Positions 24,662 through 33,976 of a DNA stretch of 64,000 bases are shown in pieces. Location: NCBI GenBank assembly GCA_038238185.1, contig JBBRXY010000007.1, positions 6,170-70,169 of the forward strand. Direction: 5' to 3'. Position 1 is the stretch's first letter. Each line of letters opens with the position of its first letter. The DNA is from DATAQC01 sp038238185. GTDB taxonomy: Bacteria; Actinomycetota; Acidimicrobiia; Acidimicrobiales; AC-14. The notes beneath the pieces were generated by a model. It saw nothing but the letters and a program-made list of their open reading frames with translations, searched no databases and was not told the DNA's origin. The position numbers and the translations under genes are program-made.

Positions 24662-27600
24662 TCAGTCCGCGGTATAGGAGATCTTCAGCGTCAACTCCAT
24701 TTGATGTGGGAGTCCGAAGTTGCACGATGTTTGCCTGTGCAGGGCCAGCGAATGGACGCCAGGTTTCAGGTCTGGGCCCTCGACCACTCCGCTGTCCTCG
24801 GGAGGGAACAAGCGTTCTGGAAACTTGACCTGGCAATCCACACCGGCCCCATCGAACTCGCGTAGCGATCCGGACACGACGAACTGCTCGTACTGATCCG
24901 GCGTGGTGGAGATGCCACCTGCATCGGCAGTCCTCTCCGGGTCGGCGAAAAGCGTGTGCCCGGTCTGGATCTGGAGGACCGAGTCGCCAGACCGGCACAC
25001 GCTGTCGTCGTTGTTGGCGCACGGGCGGAAATTCGCGCTCTGGGGATCTGACGAGCGGCTCGTGAGACCCAGCACGAACGCGTTCGCCGGGTCCGGACGC
25101 AGCACGCCGAGGTCGAAATAGAAGTCGCCGGCGTCGTTGCCGGGCTCGCCGTCCTGGGTCATCTCGATGATGGCGAACCGGGCGACGACGCGCAGGTCGG
25201 GTACCAGGAGGCGACGGCCGGCCGTCATCTCGCTGTAGTCGGAGCGGTTGTCGCCATCGGTGTTGTACTTGGCCGGGTCCGAGCCCCAGGTCGCCTCGTC
25301 GCCATCGACGAACTGATCGAAGTCGGCGTCGGGGTCGGTGGGATCGCTGAACGCCTGATAGGGCGCCGCCCCCACGACACGGACGATCATCTTTCCTCCG
25401 CGGTCCGCCTCCTCCCCGTCGCTCCGCTTGTCGTTGTCCGTGTCCGCGTCGAGCGGGTTGGTCTTGACGATCCCGAGATTGCGCAACGTGAACCCGCGCA
25501 CTTCTTCGAAGTCCGACAAGCCGTCGGCGTCGGTGTCCGACATGGTGGGATCAAGTCCCAGTGTCCTCTCCTCCGGATCGGAGAGACCGTCACCGTCCGT
25601 GTCGGCCTTCGTCTTGTCCGACCGCACCGGCCGTGGAGGCAGGGGTTGCTGTTCATCGCAGACCGAGTCGCACGCCTGGTTCACGGCCTTCACCCTCGGC
25701 TGCACCGGGACGACCGTGACCGAGTACACCGTGTCTTCCTGGGCGTTGACCAGACCGTCGCCGTCGGTGTCGCCAAAGTTCTGGTAGTCGGGAAGCCGAG
25801 GGTTCCCACCGACCGCTTCCTCGACACCATCCGATCCCGTGTCGCCGTCGCTGTCGAAGTGCTCGGGGCTGGTGACCAAGAGGTCGGTGGAGGTGCCGGT
25901 GGGGTTCGGGGGGCTCCGGAGCAGGACCTTGCGGGGGGTCAGCTCGTAGCTGTCGGTGAGGCCATCCAGGTCGGTGTCGGCACTCGTCGGGTTGGTGACG
26001 GGGTCGATGATGGCGCGGTCTACCTCGTCGCCCGAGCCCGGGTCCTGGCGCTTGGGCTTGTGGTTCGTGTCGAAGAGGATGAGCCCCTCCTCGTCGTACT
26101 GGAGCACCCCGGGCGCTTCGGCGCTGTCGGTCAGACCGTCGTTGTCGGTGTCGGCCGCCGAACACCGCGAGCGGACGTCGCGGCTGCCCCGCTCGGTCCT
26201 CACGGTCCAGCCCACGAGCGTCTCGAATCGGTCGTCGAGGCCGTCGCCGTCGGAATCCTTGGCGATGTCCGAGCAGTTGTTGAGCGACTCCATCAGCGCC
26301 GGCATGGCGTCCCTGTCCTTGTCCTGGAGGAAGCCGAGGGTGATGCTGCCGCCCGGTTGAAGGATCACGTCGTCCAAGGTGAGCGTGCGGTCGATCCCGG
26401 TGGGGGTGAGGATCAGCCACTCGTTGCGAACGCCGACCTCCACTTGGGTTCGCCGCACGCGGAGGACGATCTCACGCTTTTCGCCGTCGGGCTTCTGGTA
26501 TTTCCTCACCGAGTAGCTACTGTCGATCTCGGCCTGGGTGAGGCTGGCCGTCGGCGTAACCGTCTCGTCGTACTCCCGAAGCCCCATCGCATGCAGCCCG
26601 TCCCGGAGGGTGATCCCGACCTGGTGACCGTTCTCGTCGAACACGACGCGACGGTCGGGTGGCACGGGCGGGTCGGCTGTCGGATCGCCTTCGTCGATCA
26701 CGCCATTGCCATTGGTGTCGACGACCCGTCCGATCCCCGTCGCCACCCGTTTGATCTCCGAGGAATCGCCCAGGCCGTCGTTGTCACTGTCGAAGCCGCC
26801 GTAGTCGATGGCGACCCTCGCCGTTCGGTCGTTGATTTCCTGCGAGGTGAAGGCAAAGTTCCGGCCCAGCTCGTCCACGATGTCGTAGTTGGCGAAGCGG
26901 AACACGACGCCTCTGGGGTTGCGCATGAGGTCCTCGACCAGCTGGGGAAAGACCTGGTCGTTGGAGAACAGGATCGGCCCGCGCTGGGGCACGAGGGGGC
27001 CGAGGTTGAAGCCGCCCGCGGGTTCCGAGTCGGGCAGGAGGGTCGCGATCGGTGTGAGGCGGGCCGGGTTCTGGGGATCCTGGATCAGGGCGCTGATCTG
27101 GAGGTTCCGGATGTTGAAGGCAATGTCGCCATCACCCTTGAGGATCACGCCGACCTGCGCTCGCGCCCCTTTCACCTCGCGCGTCAGCGTGGACCCTGCG
27201 GCGATCTGGGCTTGCGTCCTGAGGGAGTCTTGGTGGGAGCGCTGCGTCTCTCTGCTCGATGTCTCGGTGAACGACGACGTGAACGAAGAGCTGAAGCTCT
27301 GCTCGTTCGTGGTGCTGGTGGTGAGCTTCTCCTCCACGCTGGCGCTGGGCGAGGAGGAAGCCTCCGCTCCGACGGTCAACTCGGTGCCGATGGTCGTCGC
27401 GATCTTGCTTCCCACCTCGATCGTTCGGGACTGCGTGTTGCTGAACTCCTTCTTGTCGGACTGAGCCAGCGTCGCGGTAGCGGTCTTCTCTTGGACCTGC
27501 TTGGTCTCCGTGCTCGTGTTCTCGAGGAACCGGACGTCGAGGTCGAGCCTCATGTCGCCGATCTCCAGCGCCGGTTTGGGCAAGTCGGCGACCTTGGGGT

Positions 27601-29437
27601 TGCGGTTGGCCAGGTTGACCTCCTTCCCGTCCGGGAGTTGGTCGCCGTCGGTATCGGGTTGGATGGCCGACGTGCGGAAGAAGGTGACCTCCAAGCCGTC
27701 GCTCAGACCGTCTAGATCCGAGTCCTGCAACGTCGGGTCGCTGAAGATGTCGTTGAACTCCACGGAGTCCGACAGCCCGTCGTCGTCGGTGTCGTCGTCG
27801 CGTGGGTCGGTCGTCAGCGACTTCTCCTGAAAGTCGTTCAGGCCGTCGCCGTCGGTGTCGGCCGTGGTGGGGCTGCTGGTCACCTGCCTCGATGTCGTCG
27901 TCCCGTTGGTCAGGCTGACCAACACCGTCCAACCCCGCGCCTCCTCGTTGTCGGACAGCCCGTCTCCGTCGGTGTCGACCCTCTCGTCGCCTGCCGGAGG
28001 GGTGCCGGCGAAGATGGCGCTGGTGGGGTCGACCAACACCCCTCCGATGATGACTCGGTCGGCGAGCGGCCTCCCGACCAGGCTGGTGACACCGGCTACC
28101 TTGGCCCGGTACGTGACCTCGTTCTGGGACAGCGTAGTCAGCTCCACGGTTAACCGGTCCGATTCCACGAACCTGACCGCCGTCACCGCGACCGCGCCCA
28201 CTTCGGGATTGACGTTCTCCTGGAGCACCGAATAGCGGGTGGCAGTCAGGGCGTCGTCGGCCATGGGCTCGCTGAACTGCACGAGCACCGTCGTGTTGCC
28301 GGTCGACCCGGCGCTGGTGACGGTGGGGCGCTGGTCGTCGAGAACCACCGTCCCCGTGAACGACGCACTGGCCGCGCCCGGGTCGATGCCGTTGCCATCG
28401 ACGTCGGTGAAGCCGCTGGCGGTGACGGTGTAGCCGACCTGATAGAGGCGGCCGGTGCTCAACAACACCTGTGTCGATCCGTTCATGAGCGTGGCCCCCC
28501 GGACGAAGAGGCCGGGACTGGACGAGTACCGCAGGGGGTCGGCGGCCGCCGAGCTGAGCGGCTTGCTGAACGTGAGGACGACTTCTGTCGGCCCCTGGGG
28601 CGTGGCACTCAGAAGCTTGGGCGCCTCCGCCGTCGACGTGGCCACGAAGTGGCGGACGGCTTCCGGGAGGACCACCGCGACGTCGCCCATGGTTCCCCAC
28701 GCCACCGTCGGGCCGCCCTGCACGTACCAGACGCCGCTCGAGGGCCGAAGCACGGCCATGTCGGTCCCGCCGTTGCCGTCGTAGTCGCCAGGCACCGGGA
28801 TGTCACCGACGGTGCCCCAGGCGAGGGTGGCGCCGCCGTGAACGAACCAGAGCCCGTTCGAGGGTCGGAACACAGCGACATCCGTGTGGCCGTTGCCGTC
28901 GTAGTCGCCGGGGACGGGGATGTCGCCCCCCGTTCCCCAGGCCAATGCTGCGGCCCCTTGGACGAACCAGTATCCGTTCGACGGCCGGTACACGGCGATG
29001 TCCGCGCGCCCGTTGCCGTCATAGTCGCCGGGAACAGGAACGTCGCCCGTGGCGCCGAACGCCACCGTCGGGCCGTTTTGCACGTACCAGACACCGGTGG
29101 ACGGACGGAACACGGCGATGTCGGTACCGCCGCTGCCGTCGTAGTCGCCGGGGACGGCGATATCGCCCGCGGCGCCAAAGCTGGTCGCCGCGCCGTCGTG
29201 CATCAACCAGACGCCGGTCGAGGGACGGAACACCGCTACGTCGGTATGCCCGTCGTTGTCGAAGTCGGCGGGCCGAGCAGGGGCCGCTGCGGCCGCCGGC
29301 GACAACGTGGTCGCCAACGACGAGGTGAGAACGATGACGGACATGACCAGCAGCGCGGCCAATGGCGGAGAACCTCGGCGTGCGTGGCCCATAGGACCAC
29401 GCGCAAGCGCGTGCAGTTGGCGGAACCAGCCGGCCAT
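24662..29437 (-). CDS. Giant secreted protein with FG-GAP-like repeats, calcium-binding repeats and a protective-antigen-like pore module
   Basis: The protein has 1591 residues. Residues 1-53 hold a signal peptide (LAALLVMSVIVLTSSLATTL). Residues 55-255 are five 40-residue FG-GAP-like repeats (GDYDGNGxTDVAVFRPS). Two Ig-like domains follow, then thrombospondin-3-type calcium loops (DTDGDGLSDNEE) at 484-620. Residues about 640-955 resemble the heptamerisation and pore domains of anthrax protective antigen. The likeness is a Ser/Thr-rich alternating stretch, then INDRTARVAIDYGG against IQETTARIIFNGKD, and TLRDGLHAMGL against TLKEALKIAFG. More calcium loops and a C-terminal beta domain follow. 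No enzymatic toxin partner is seen nearby. The resemblance is read by eye from remembered sequences. Confidence 0.75.
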   Translation of the reverse strand: MAGWFRQLHALARGPMGHARRGSPPLAALLVMSVIVLTSSLATTLSPAAAAAPARPADFDNDGHTDVAVFRPSTGVWLMHDGAATSFGAAGDIAVPGDYDGSGGTDIAVFRPSTGVWYVQNGPTVAFGATGDVPVPGDYDGNGRADIAVYRPSNGYWFVQGAAALAWGTGGDIPVPGDYDGNGHTDVAVFRPSNGLWFVHGGATLAWGTVGDIPVPGDYDGNGGTDMAVLRPSSGVWYVQGGPTVAWGTMGDVAVVLPEAVRHFVATSTAEAPKLLSATPQGPTEVVLTFSKPLSSAAADPLRYSSSPGLFVRGATLMNGSTQVLLSTGRLYQVGYTVTASGFTDVDGNGIDPGAASASFTGTVVLDDQRPTVTSAGSTGNTTVLVQFSEPMADDALTATRYSVLQENVNPEVGAVAVTAVRFVESDRLTVELTTLSQNEVTYRAKVAGVTSLVGRPLADRVIIGGVLVDPTSAIFAGTPPAGDERVDTDGDGLSDNEEARGWTVLVSLTNGTTTSRQVTSSPTTADTDGDGLNDFQEKSLTTDPRDDDTDDDGLSDSVEFNDIFSDPTLQDSDLDGLSDGLEVTFFRTSAIQPDTDGDQLPDGKEVNLANRNPKVADLPKPALEIGDMRLDLDVRFLENTSTETKQVQEKTATATLAQSDKKEFSNTQSRTIEVGSKIATTIGTELTVGAEASSSPSASVEEKLTTSTTNEQSFSSSFTSSFTETSSRETQRSHQDSLRTQAQIAAGSTLTREVKGARAQVGVILKGDGDIAFNIRNLQISALIQDPQNPARLTPIATLLPDSEPAGGFNLGPLVPQRGPILFSNDQVFPQLVEDLMRNPRGVVFRFANYDIVDELGRNFAFTSQEINDRTARVAIDYGGFDSDNDGLGDSSEIKRVATGIGRVVDTNGNGVIDEGDPTADPPVPPDRRVVFDENGHQVGITLRDGLHAMGLREYDETVTPTASLTQAEIDSSYSVRKYQKPDGEKREIVLRVRRTQVEVGVRNEWLILTPTGIDRTLTLDDVILQPGGSITLGFLQDKDRDAMPALMESLNNCSDIAKDSDGDGLDDRFETLVGWTVRTERGSRDVRSRCSAADTDNDGLTDSAEAPGVLQYDEEGLILFDTNHKPKRQDPGSGDEVDRAIIDPVTNPTSADTDLDGLTDSYELTPRKVLLRSPPNPTGTSTDLLVTSPEHFDSDGDTGSDGVEEAVGGNPRLPDYQNFGDTDGDGLVNAQEDTVYSVTVVPVQPRVKAVNQACDSVCDEQQPLPPRPVRSDKTKADTDGDGLSDPEERTLGLDPTMSDTDADGLSDFEEVRGFTLRNLGIVKTNPLDADTDNDKRSDGEEADRGGKMIVRVVGAAPYQAFSDPTDPDADFDQFVDGDEATWGSDPAKYNTDGDNRSDYSEMTAGRRLLVPDLRVVARFAIIEMTQDGEPGNDAGDFYFDLGVLRPDPANAFVLGLTSRSSDPQSANFRPCANNDDSVCRSGDSVLQIQTGHTLFADPERTADAGGISTTPDQYEQFVVSGSLREFDGAGVDCQVKFPERLFPPEDSGVVEGPDLKPGVHSLALHRQTSCNFGLPHQMELTLKISYTAD
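28668..29268 (-). repeat. Five tandem 120-bp repeats (FG-GAP-like)
   Basis: Five units of about 120 bp each encode 40 residues with the core PVPGDYDGNG and VFRPSxGxWxV. They lie just after the signal peptide of the giant secreted protein and would form beta-propeller blades or calcium-binding repeats. Confidence 0.85.
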
Positions 29438-29540
29438 CTCGTCCTCCCCAAGTCCCGAGGTCGAGCCCCCCGGCTCGCCTCATCCCCAAGACGAGTATCC
29501 GGTGGACGGGTCTCGTCTTCACCACCGGAACCGGTGATAG

Positions 29541-29807
29541 TTAAGGGGGCGGTGCCGACCCGGCCGGCCTGTCGACCTGGCCTCTGGCGGCGTTGACCGC
29601 GGCCATGAGCTCGATCCAACCGACGAAGGCCGTCTCGCACTCGCCCCCTTCGACGATGATGGCTCCGGTGATCGGCTCCCTCTGCCCAACAACGACTCTC
29701 AGCACGACGTTGGCGCTGACGGTAGGTCGGGCGCCGTCAGTTGGCGACATCGTTCGACCCTGTTCCCCGCCATGCCCCGGGGCAACCCCGATACCGGTGA
29801 TTTTCAA
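29541..29807 (-). CDS. Small protein coupled to the LuxR gene
   Basis: This 88-residue soluble protein (MKITGIGVAPGHGGEQG... VVVGQREPITGAIIVEGG) has no recognised domain. Its TTG start overlaps the TGA of the upstream LuxR gene (TTGA), so translation is probably coupled. The giant secreted protein starts 103 nt downstream. A role as a small partner or sensor of the regulator is only a guess. The non-ATG start lowers confidence. Confidence 0.4.
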   Translation of the reverse strand: MKITGIGVAPGHGGEQGRTMSPTDGARPTVSANVVLRVVVGQREPITGAIIVEGGECETAFVGWIELMAAVNAARGQVDRPAGSAPPP

Positions 29808-32605
29808 GCCGACGGGTCCGCGGCCCCGGCCACCGCCGCCGACACGTCATCGAGGTCGAGCGTCATCAGTTGGCGGCGCGACGTCAGCCCCAGCTTGGCG
29901 TAGACGTGCTTCAGGTGCGACTCGATGGTATTGCCGGAAAGGTGAAGGCGAGTGGCGATGACGGCGTTGCTGTGGCCGTCCGCCGCCTGCCTGGCCACCC
30001 GCAGCTCGGCGTCGGTGAGGCGGTGGCGGTCTTCCGGACCCCGCCGCCGCCTACCTCCCGCCAGCTTTAGCTCCGCATGCGCCGTTTCCGCCAGCGATCG
30101 CGCCCGGCATGCTTCCGCCAAGGTGAGTGCTTGGGCGAACATCGGCCGGGCCTCGACCGCTCGGCCCCGGCGACGGAGGAAGGAGCCGAGGGCGAGAAGC
30201 GCCTCGACGCGGAACAAGGGCAGTTCGCCGTCGTCGAGGAGCCCCAGGGCGGCGCGGAAACGGGCCTCGGCCGCCTCGTCGTCTCCGTCGTCCCATGACA
30301 CCCGGGCACTACCGAGCGCAGCGGCGATAGCGGGCCACCGACAGGGGAGTCGGGTCGCTCGTTCCTCCAACCACCCGACGACCCGGACGGCGTCAGCCTT
30401 GCGCTCGGCGGCGAGATGAGCAGCGACGGCATGCGCGGCCCACTGGACGTGGCATGGCTCGTCGATGCCCACCGCACGAGTGATCGTCTCGGTCTTGAGA
30501 AACATGTCCGAGGCGGACGCATCGCCCTGCCACAGCATGTTGAGACCCAGGATGTGCGACATCCACAGTTCGGCAAACCAATGACCGGGGGCCGACTCTC
30601 GGCCTCTTGTGCAGTAGGTGGTGCTCTCCTCGAAGTGACCCATCCATGCCAGCGCCTCGGCTCGCACGAGGTAGGCGTACGGCAGCACCGCCGGCGTCAG
30701 GTCGGCGAACTCCTCTGCTCGGACAGCCTCGTCCAGCGCCTCTCCCAGCCGGCCACGACGAATCGCCAGGTTGGCGATGTGGATCGAGACCGTCGCCGCG
30801 GCGTTGGCCGCGCCGGCCCGTTCGAGGGCATCGCGGGCGCGCTCGAACGCGTCTTGGGACTGCTGATAGCGACCGGCGTAGTTTTCGTTCATGGCGAACT
30901 GGTAGACGCTCGCCCAGGGCCAGGTGAGGTCACCCGGATCGAGCGCCTCCGCCCCCGGGGTCTGCTCTAGCGAACTGCGCACGCAATCGGTGTATTCGAG
31001 CCCTGCAGGGTCACCCGACTCGAGGGCCAGGTGGCCCCAGGTCGCGTCGGCGCGCTGGCGAAGCACGCCATCGCCCTGGCGGGCAAGCTCGCGGGCACGG
31101 GCCGCCAGCGGCAGGGCCCGGGATGGGCCACCCGCCAACCACGCGCTCAGCGACTGGTCGAGGAGTGGCTGGACGGCGCATACCGGGTCGTTCTCGACGG
31201 CGATGGTGACGGCGCGGTCGAGCGCAGCCTCGCCGTGGTCGGCGGCTCCCGTGAAGTAGTAGGCGCGGCCGAGCGCACGCAGGCCGCTGACGCGATGCTG
31301 CCAGTCAAGGTCCGGGTCTTTGAGCAGACGTCCGCACGTGGTGGCCGCATCTTCCATGCGCCCACTGGCGCTCAGGGCTTCACAAAGCGAAAGAAGAAGC
31401 TCCGGAGCGGCCCGATCACCGGCGAATCGCACGGCGGTCTCGAGCGCCCGGGCCGCGACCGTCACTGCCCCGGCCCCGAACGCCGCGAGCCCGGATCGGG
31501 TGAGCACCGCGACGGCGCGTTCGTCCCCTATGAGATCGGCACGCGTGGCGTGGGGACATGCCTCTTGGTCGAGGCCGCGGTCGGCCAGGAGATGAAAGTA
31601 GCGGGCGTGGAGACGCCGGCGCACGGCGGGCGCCATGTCGTCGTAGACGGCCTGGGCAAAGAGAGGATGGGTGAAGCGCACGTTGCTCTCGCCTACGTCG
31701 ATGGTCAGGCCGCTGCGGCTCAGAGCGTCCAGGGCACGGTCGACCTCGTCCTCCGTGAGCCTGGCCACCTCCCCCGCCAGCTCGGGCCGGAAAGTCATGC
31801 CCGAAACGCTGGCGGCACGGGCGACGACCATGCTCGTCCGGTCCAGCCCGGCGAAGCGGGACAGGAGGATGTGCTCGGCCAGCGCTCCCGAGTCGGCTCC
31901 GAGGTCGGGGATCTCCTCGTGGCGATCGAGCGCCATGGCCACCTGCTCGACGAGGAGCGGGTTGCCCCGGCACAGCGCCCAGGCCCGCCGCTGGGTAGAG
32001 GCGGTAACCGCTAGGCGCGCCCGGCGCGCCAGCAAGGCCGCCGCCGACGGACGGGTCAGTGGCTCCAGCCGTTGCCGGGCGGCGTAGCCGCGCTCGACGA
32101 GCTCCCCGCAGATGTCGTCGGCAGTCGAAGGCCACGGACGGAGAGTGCCGATGAGGGCGACGGCGAGGCCTCCCATGCGGCGAACGAGGAAGGCAAGAAC
32201 ACTGAGGGAGTCGACGTCGGCCCAGTGCAGGTCGTCGAGGGCAAGCACAAGGGGCGGTCCGGAACGGTTCTGCAACCACCGGAAGACCCGGAAGTGGGGC
32301 GACGACAATTCGGCGAACGGATCCAGGACCGCGCCCGGGAGATCGACACGGTAGCCCTCGAGCCCTTCGAGGGCCTGCGTCAGTATGCCGAACGGCAGGT
32401 TGGCCTCCATCTCGTTTCCACGGGCGACGCCCACGTGCATGTCGCCACCCGCCTGAACCCGGGCCTCGTCGAGCAGCGAGGTCTTGCCCAGACCTGGCTC
32501 GCCGACGATGAAGACGGCACCGCCGGCGCCCGCGCGGGCTGCGGCGAGGACCTCCCCGATCGCGGCGCGAACCTCGTCACGCTCCAACAGGACCCCCGCC
32601 GTCAC
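29804..32605 (-). CDS. LuxR-family LAL-type ATPase regulator
   Basis: This 933-residue regulator of the large ATP-binding LuxR group has a P-loop near the N-terminus (GEPGLGKTS, K41) and a Walker B segment LVLALDDLHWADVDS. A long TPR-like helical middle follows. The C-terminal LuxR helix-turn-helix reads LTDAELRVARQAADGHSNAVIATRLHLSG then TIESHLKHVYAKLG. Such proteins act as signal-gated activators. The 88-aa gene and the giant secreted protein lie directly downstream on the same strand and are plausible targets or operon partners. Confidence 0.9.
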   Translation of the reverse strand: MTAGVLLERDEVRAAIGEVLAAARAGAGGAVFIVGEPGLGKTSLLDEARVQAGGDMHVGVARGNEMEANLPFGILTQALEGLEGYRVDLPGAVLDPFAELSSPHFRVFRWLQNRSGPPLVLALDDLHWADVDSLSVLAFLVRRMGGLAVALIGTLRPWPSTADDICGELVERGYAARQRLEPLTRPSAAALLARRARLAVTASTQRRAWALCRGNPLLVEQVAMALDRHEEIPDLGADSGALAEHILLSRFAGLDRTSMVVARAASVSGMTFRPELAGEVARLTEDEVDRALDALSRSGLTIDVGESNVRFTHPLFAQAVYDDMAPAVRRRLHARYFHLLADRGLDQEACPHATRADLIGDERAVAVLTRSGLAAFGAGAVTVAARALETAVRFAGDRAAPELLLSLCEALSASGRMEDAATTCGRLLKDPDLDWQHRVSGLRALGRAYYFTGAADHGEAALDRAVTIAVENDPVCAVQPLLDQSLSAWLAGGPSRALPLAARARELARQGDGVLRQRADATWGHLALESGDPAGLEYTDCVRSSLEQTPGAEALDPGDLTWPWASVYQFAMNENYAGRYQQSQDAFERARDALERAGAANAAATVSIHIANLAIRRGRLGEALDEAVRAEEFADLTPAVLPYAYLVRAEALAWMGHFEESTTYCTRGRESAPGHWFAELWMSHILGLNMLWQGDASASDMFLKTETITRAVGIDEPCHVQWAAHAVAAHLAAERKADAVRVVGWLEERATRLPCRWPAIAAALGSARVSWDDGDDEAAEARFRAALGLLDDGELPLFRVEALLALGSFLRRRGRAVEARPMFAQALTLAEACRARSLAETAHAELKLAGGRRRRGPEDRHRLTDAELRVARQAADGHSNAVIATRLHLSGNTIESHLKHVYAKLGLTSRRQLMTLDLDDVSAAVAGAADPSA

Positions 32606-32650
32606 CGCTCAATGCTCCCAGGGGGCATTGAAGCCGTCAATGGACCCTAA

Positions 32651-33822
32651 ATGTCGTACCCCATCTCTACGCTTGTCGCCGTGAACCTTTTCATGGGACT
32701 CGGCCTCGTGTCGGCTGCGGTCGCGCTGGCGGTCTGCGTGCTCCGGTACGAGCGGGGCCTGGCCCGACGGGTGGTGGCCGAGATTGCCCTGCACCACCGG
32801 CGCGACCAGGCGGCCACCGTCGGCAGCGTCATCTCCGTAGCCAACGAGCGCCTCGGTGCCCACCGCGACATGGCGGCTCGGGAACTGCATGCCGACAAGA
32901 CGCTCATCGACCGGCAACTCGGCGAGGTGAGGGGTGAACTGTCCCGGGTCACCGACCTGGTCCGCAGCCTGGAGCGCGACCGCGAGCAGAAGTTCGGCGA
33001 CCTGGCCGGCCAGCTCCGTTCCACGGCCGAGCACACGGCGGCGCTGGCCGAGACGACCCGACAGCTCCGCCAGGCGTTGTCGAGCACGAAGGCCCGGGGC
33101 CAGTGGGGCGAACGGATGGCCGACGACGTCCTGCGCCTGGCCGGGATGATCGACGGGGTCAACTACCGCAAACAACGGGCCACCGAAGCAGGGGGAATCC
33201 CCGACTTCACGTTCCTCCTTCCCGGCGGTCAGGTCTGCTACATGGACGTGAAGTTCCCTCTCGACAACTACGTCCGCTTCGTCGAGGCCGATGCCGACTT
33301 CGACCGTCAACGCCACAAGAAGGCGTTTCTTGGCGATGTCCGAGATCGCGTGGTCGAACTGGCCGAGCGCGATTATTCGGCCACGGCGGATTCCGTCGAC
33401 GTGGTGCTGCTCTTCATCCCCAACGAGCAGTTGTCCTGCTTCTCCAGGAACACGACGCCGGGGTGCTCGACGAGGCGATCCGCCGCAACATCGTCTTGTG
33501 CTCTCCACTGACCCTTTTCGCCGTGCTCGCGGTGATCCGCCAGGCGGCCGACAACTTCGTGATGCAGCGGAAGTCGACGGAGATCCTCGGGCTGCTGGAT
33601 GGCTTTACCCGGCAGTGGGGGAGCTTCGTCGCCCAGATGGACAAGCTCGGCCGCCGGCTCGACGGGGCCCAGAGCGACTTCGAGTCGCTCGCCGGCATGC
33701 GCCGACGGCAGTTGGAGCGCCAGTTCGATCGGATCCACGACCTACGCGACCACCGAGGCACGACCCTCGAGACGGAGGTGGCTCGGCCGGAAACCGGAAC
33801 CGACGCGGAAGCCTCGGCCTGA
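32651..33822 (+). pseudogene. rmuC: RmuC-family protein, interrupted by one frameshift
   Basis: RmuC proteins are membrane-anchored coiled-coil nuclease-fold proteins that limit DNA rearrangement. The N-terminal membrane helix (LVAVNLFMGLGLVSAAVALAV) and coiled coil are present. So are the core GQWGERMADDVLRLAGM, DFTFLLPGGQVCYMDVKFPLDNY and DVVLLFIPNEQL. Near 33442 the frame is lost; the protein then continues one frame over with LLQEHDAGVLDEAIRRNIVLCSPLTLFAVLAVIRQAADNF to 33822. One missing C in the ttctcc run would restore FLQEHD. A sequencing error or a recent mutation are both possible. Confidence 0.85.
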
Positions 33823-33976
33823 CGGCGTAGGCCCCTTACGGGATGTCGCCGACCTGGCCGCACCGTCACATGGGCTGGCATCGACAATGGGCTGACCCAC
33901 GTCGGTCAGGGACCAGGAGTAGGTGCTGCTTCGAAGGGCAGCACGGCGGCGGAAGGCGCCGACATCGCCGAACACC

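Noticed and set aside
25646..27715. A 689-codon open frame on the plus strand
   Set aside because: It lies antisense to the giant secreted protein, whose signal peptide, repeats and calcium loops are clear. The plus frame has no recognisable domain.
24662..32605. An enzymatic toxin component to pair with the protective-antigen-like protein
   Set aside because: Neighbouring genes are a regulator, an 88-aa protein and a cysteine-rich protein. None shows an ADP-ribosyltransferase, metalloprotease or cyclase motif.
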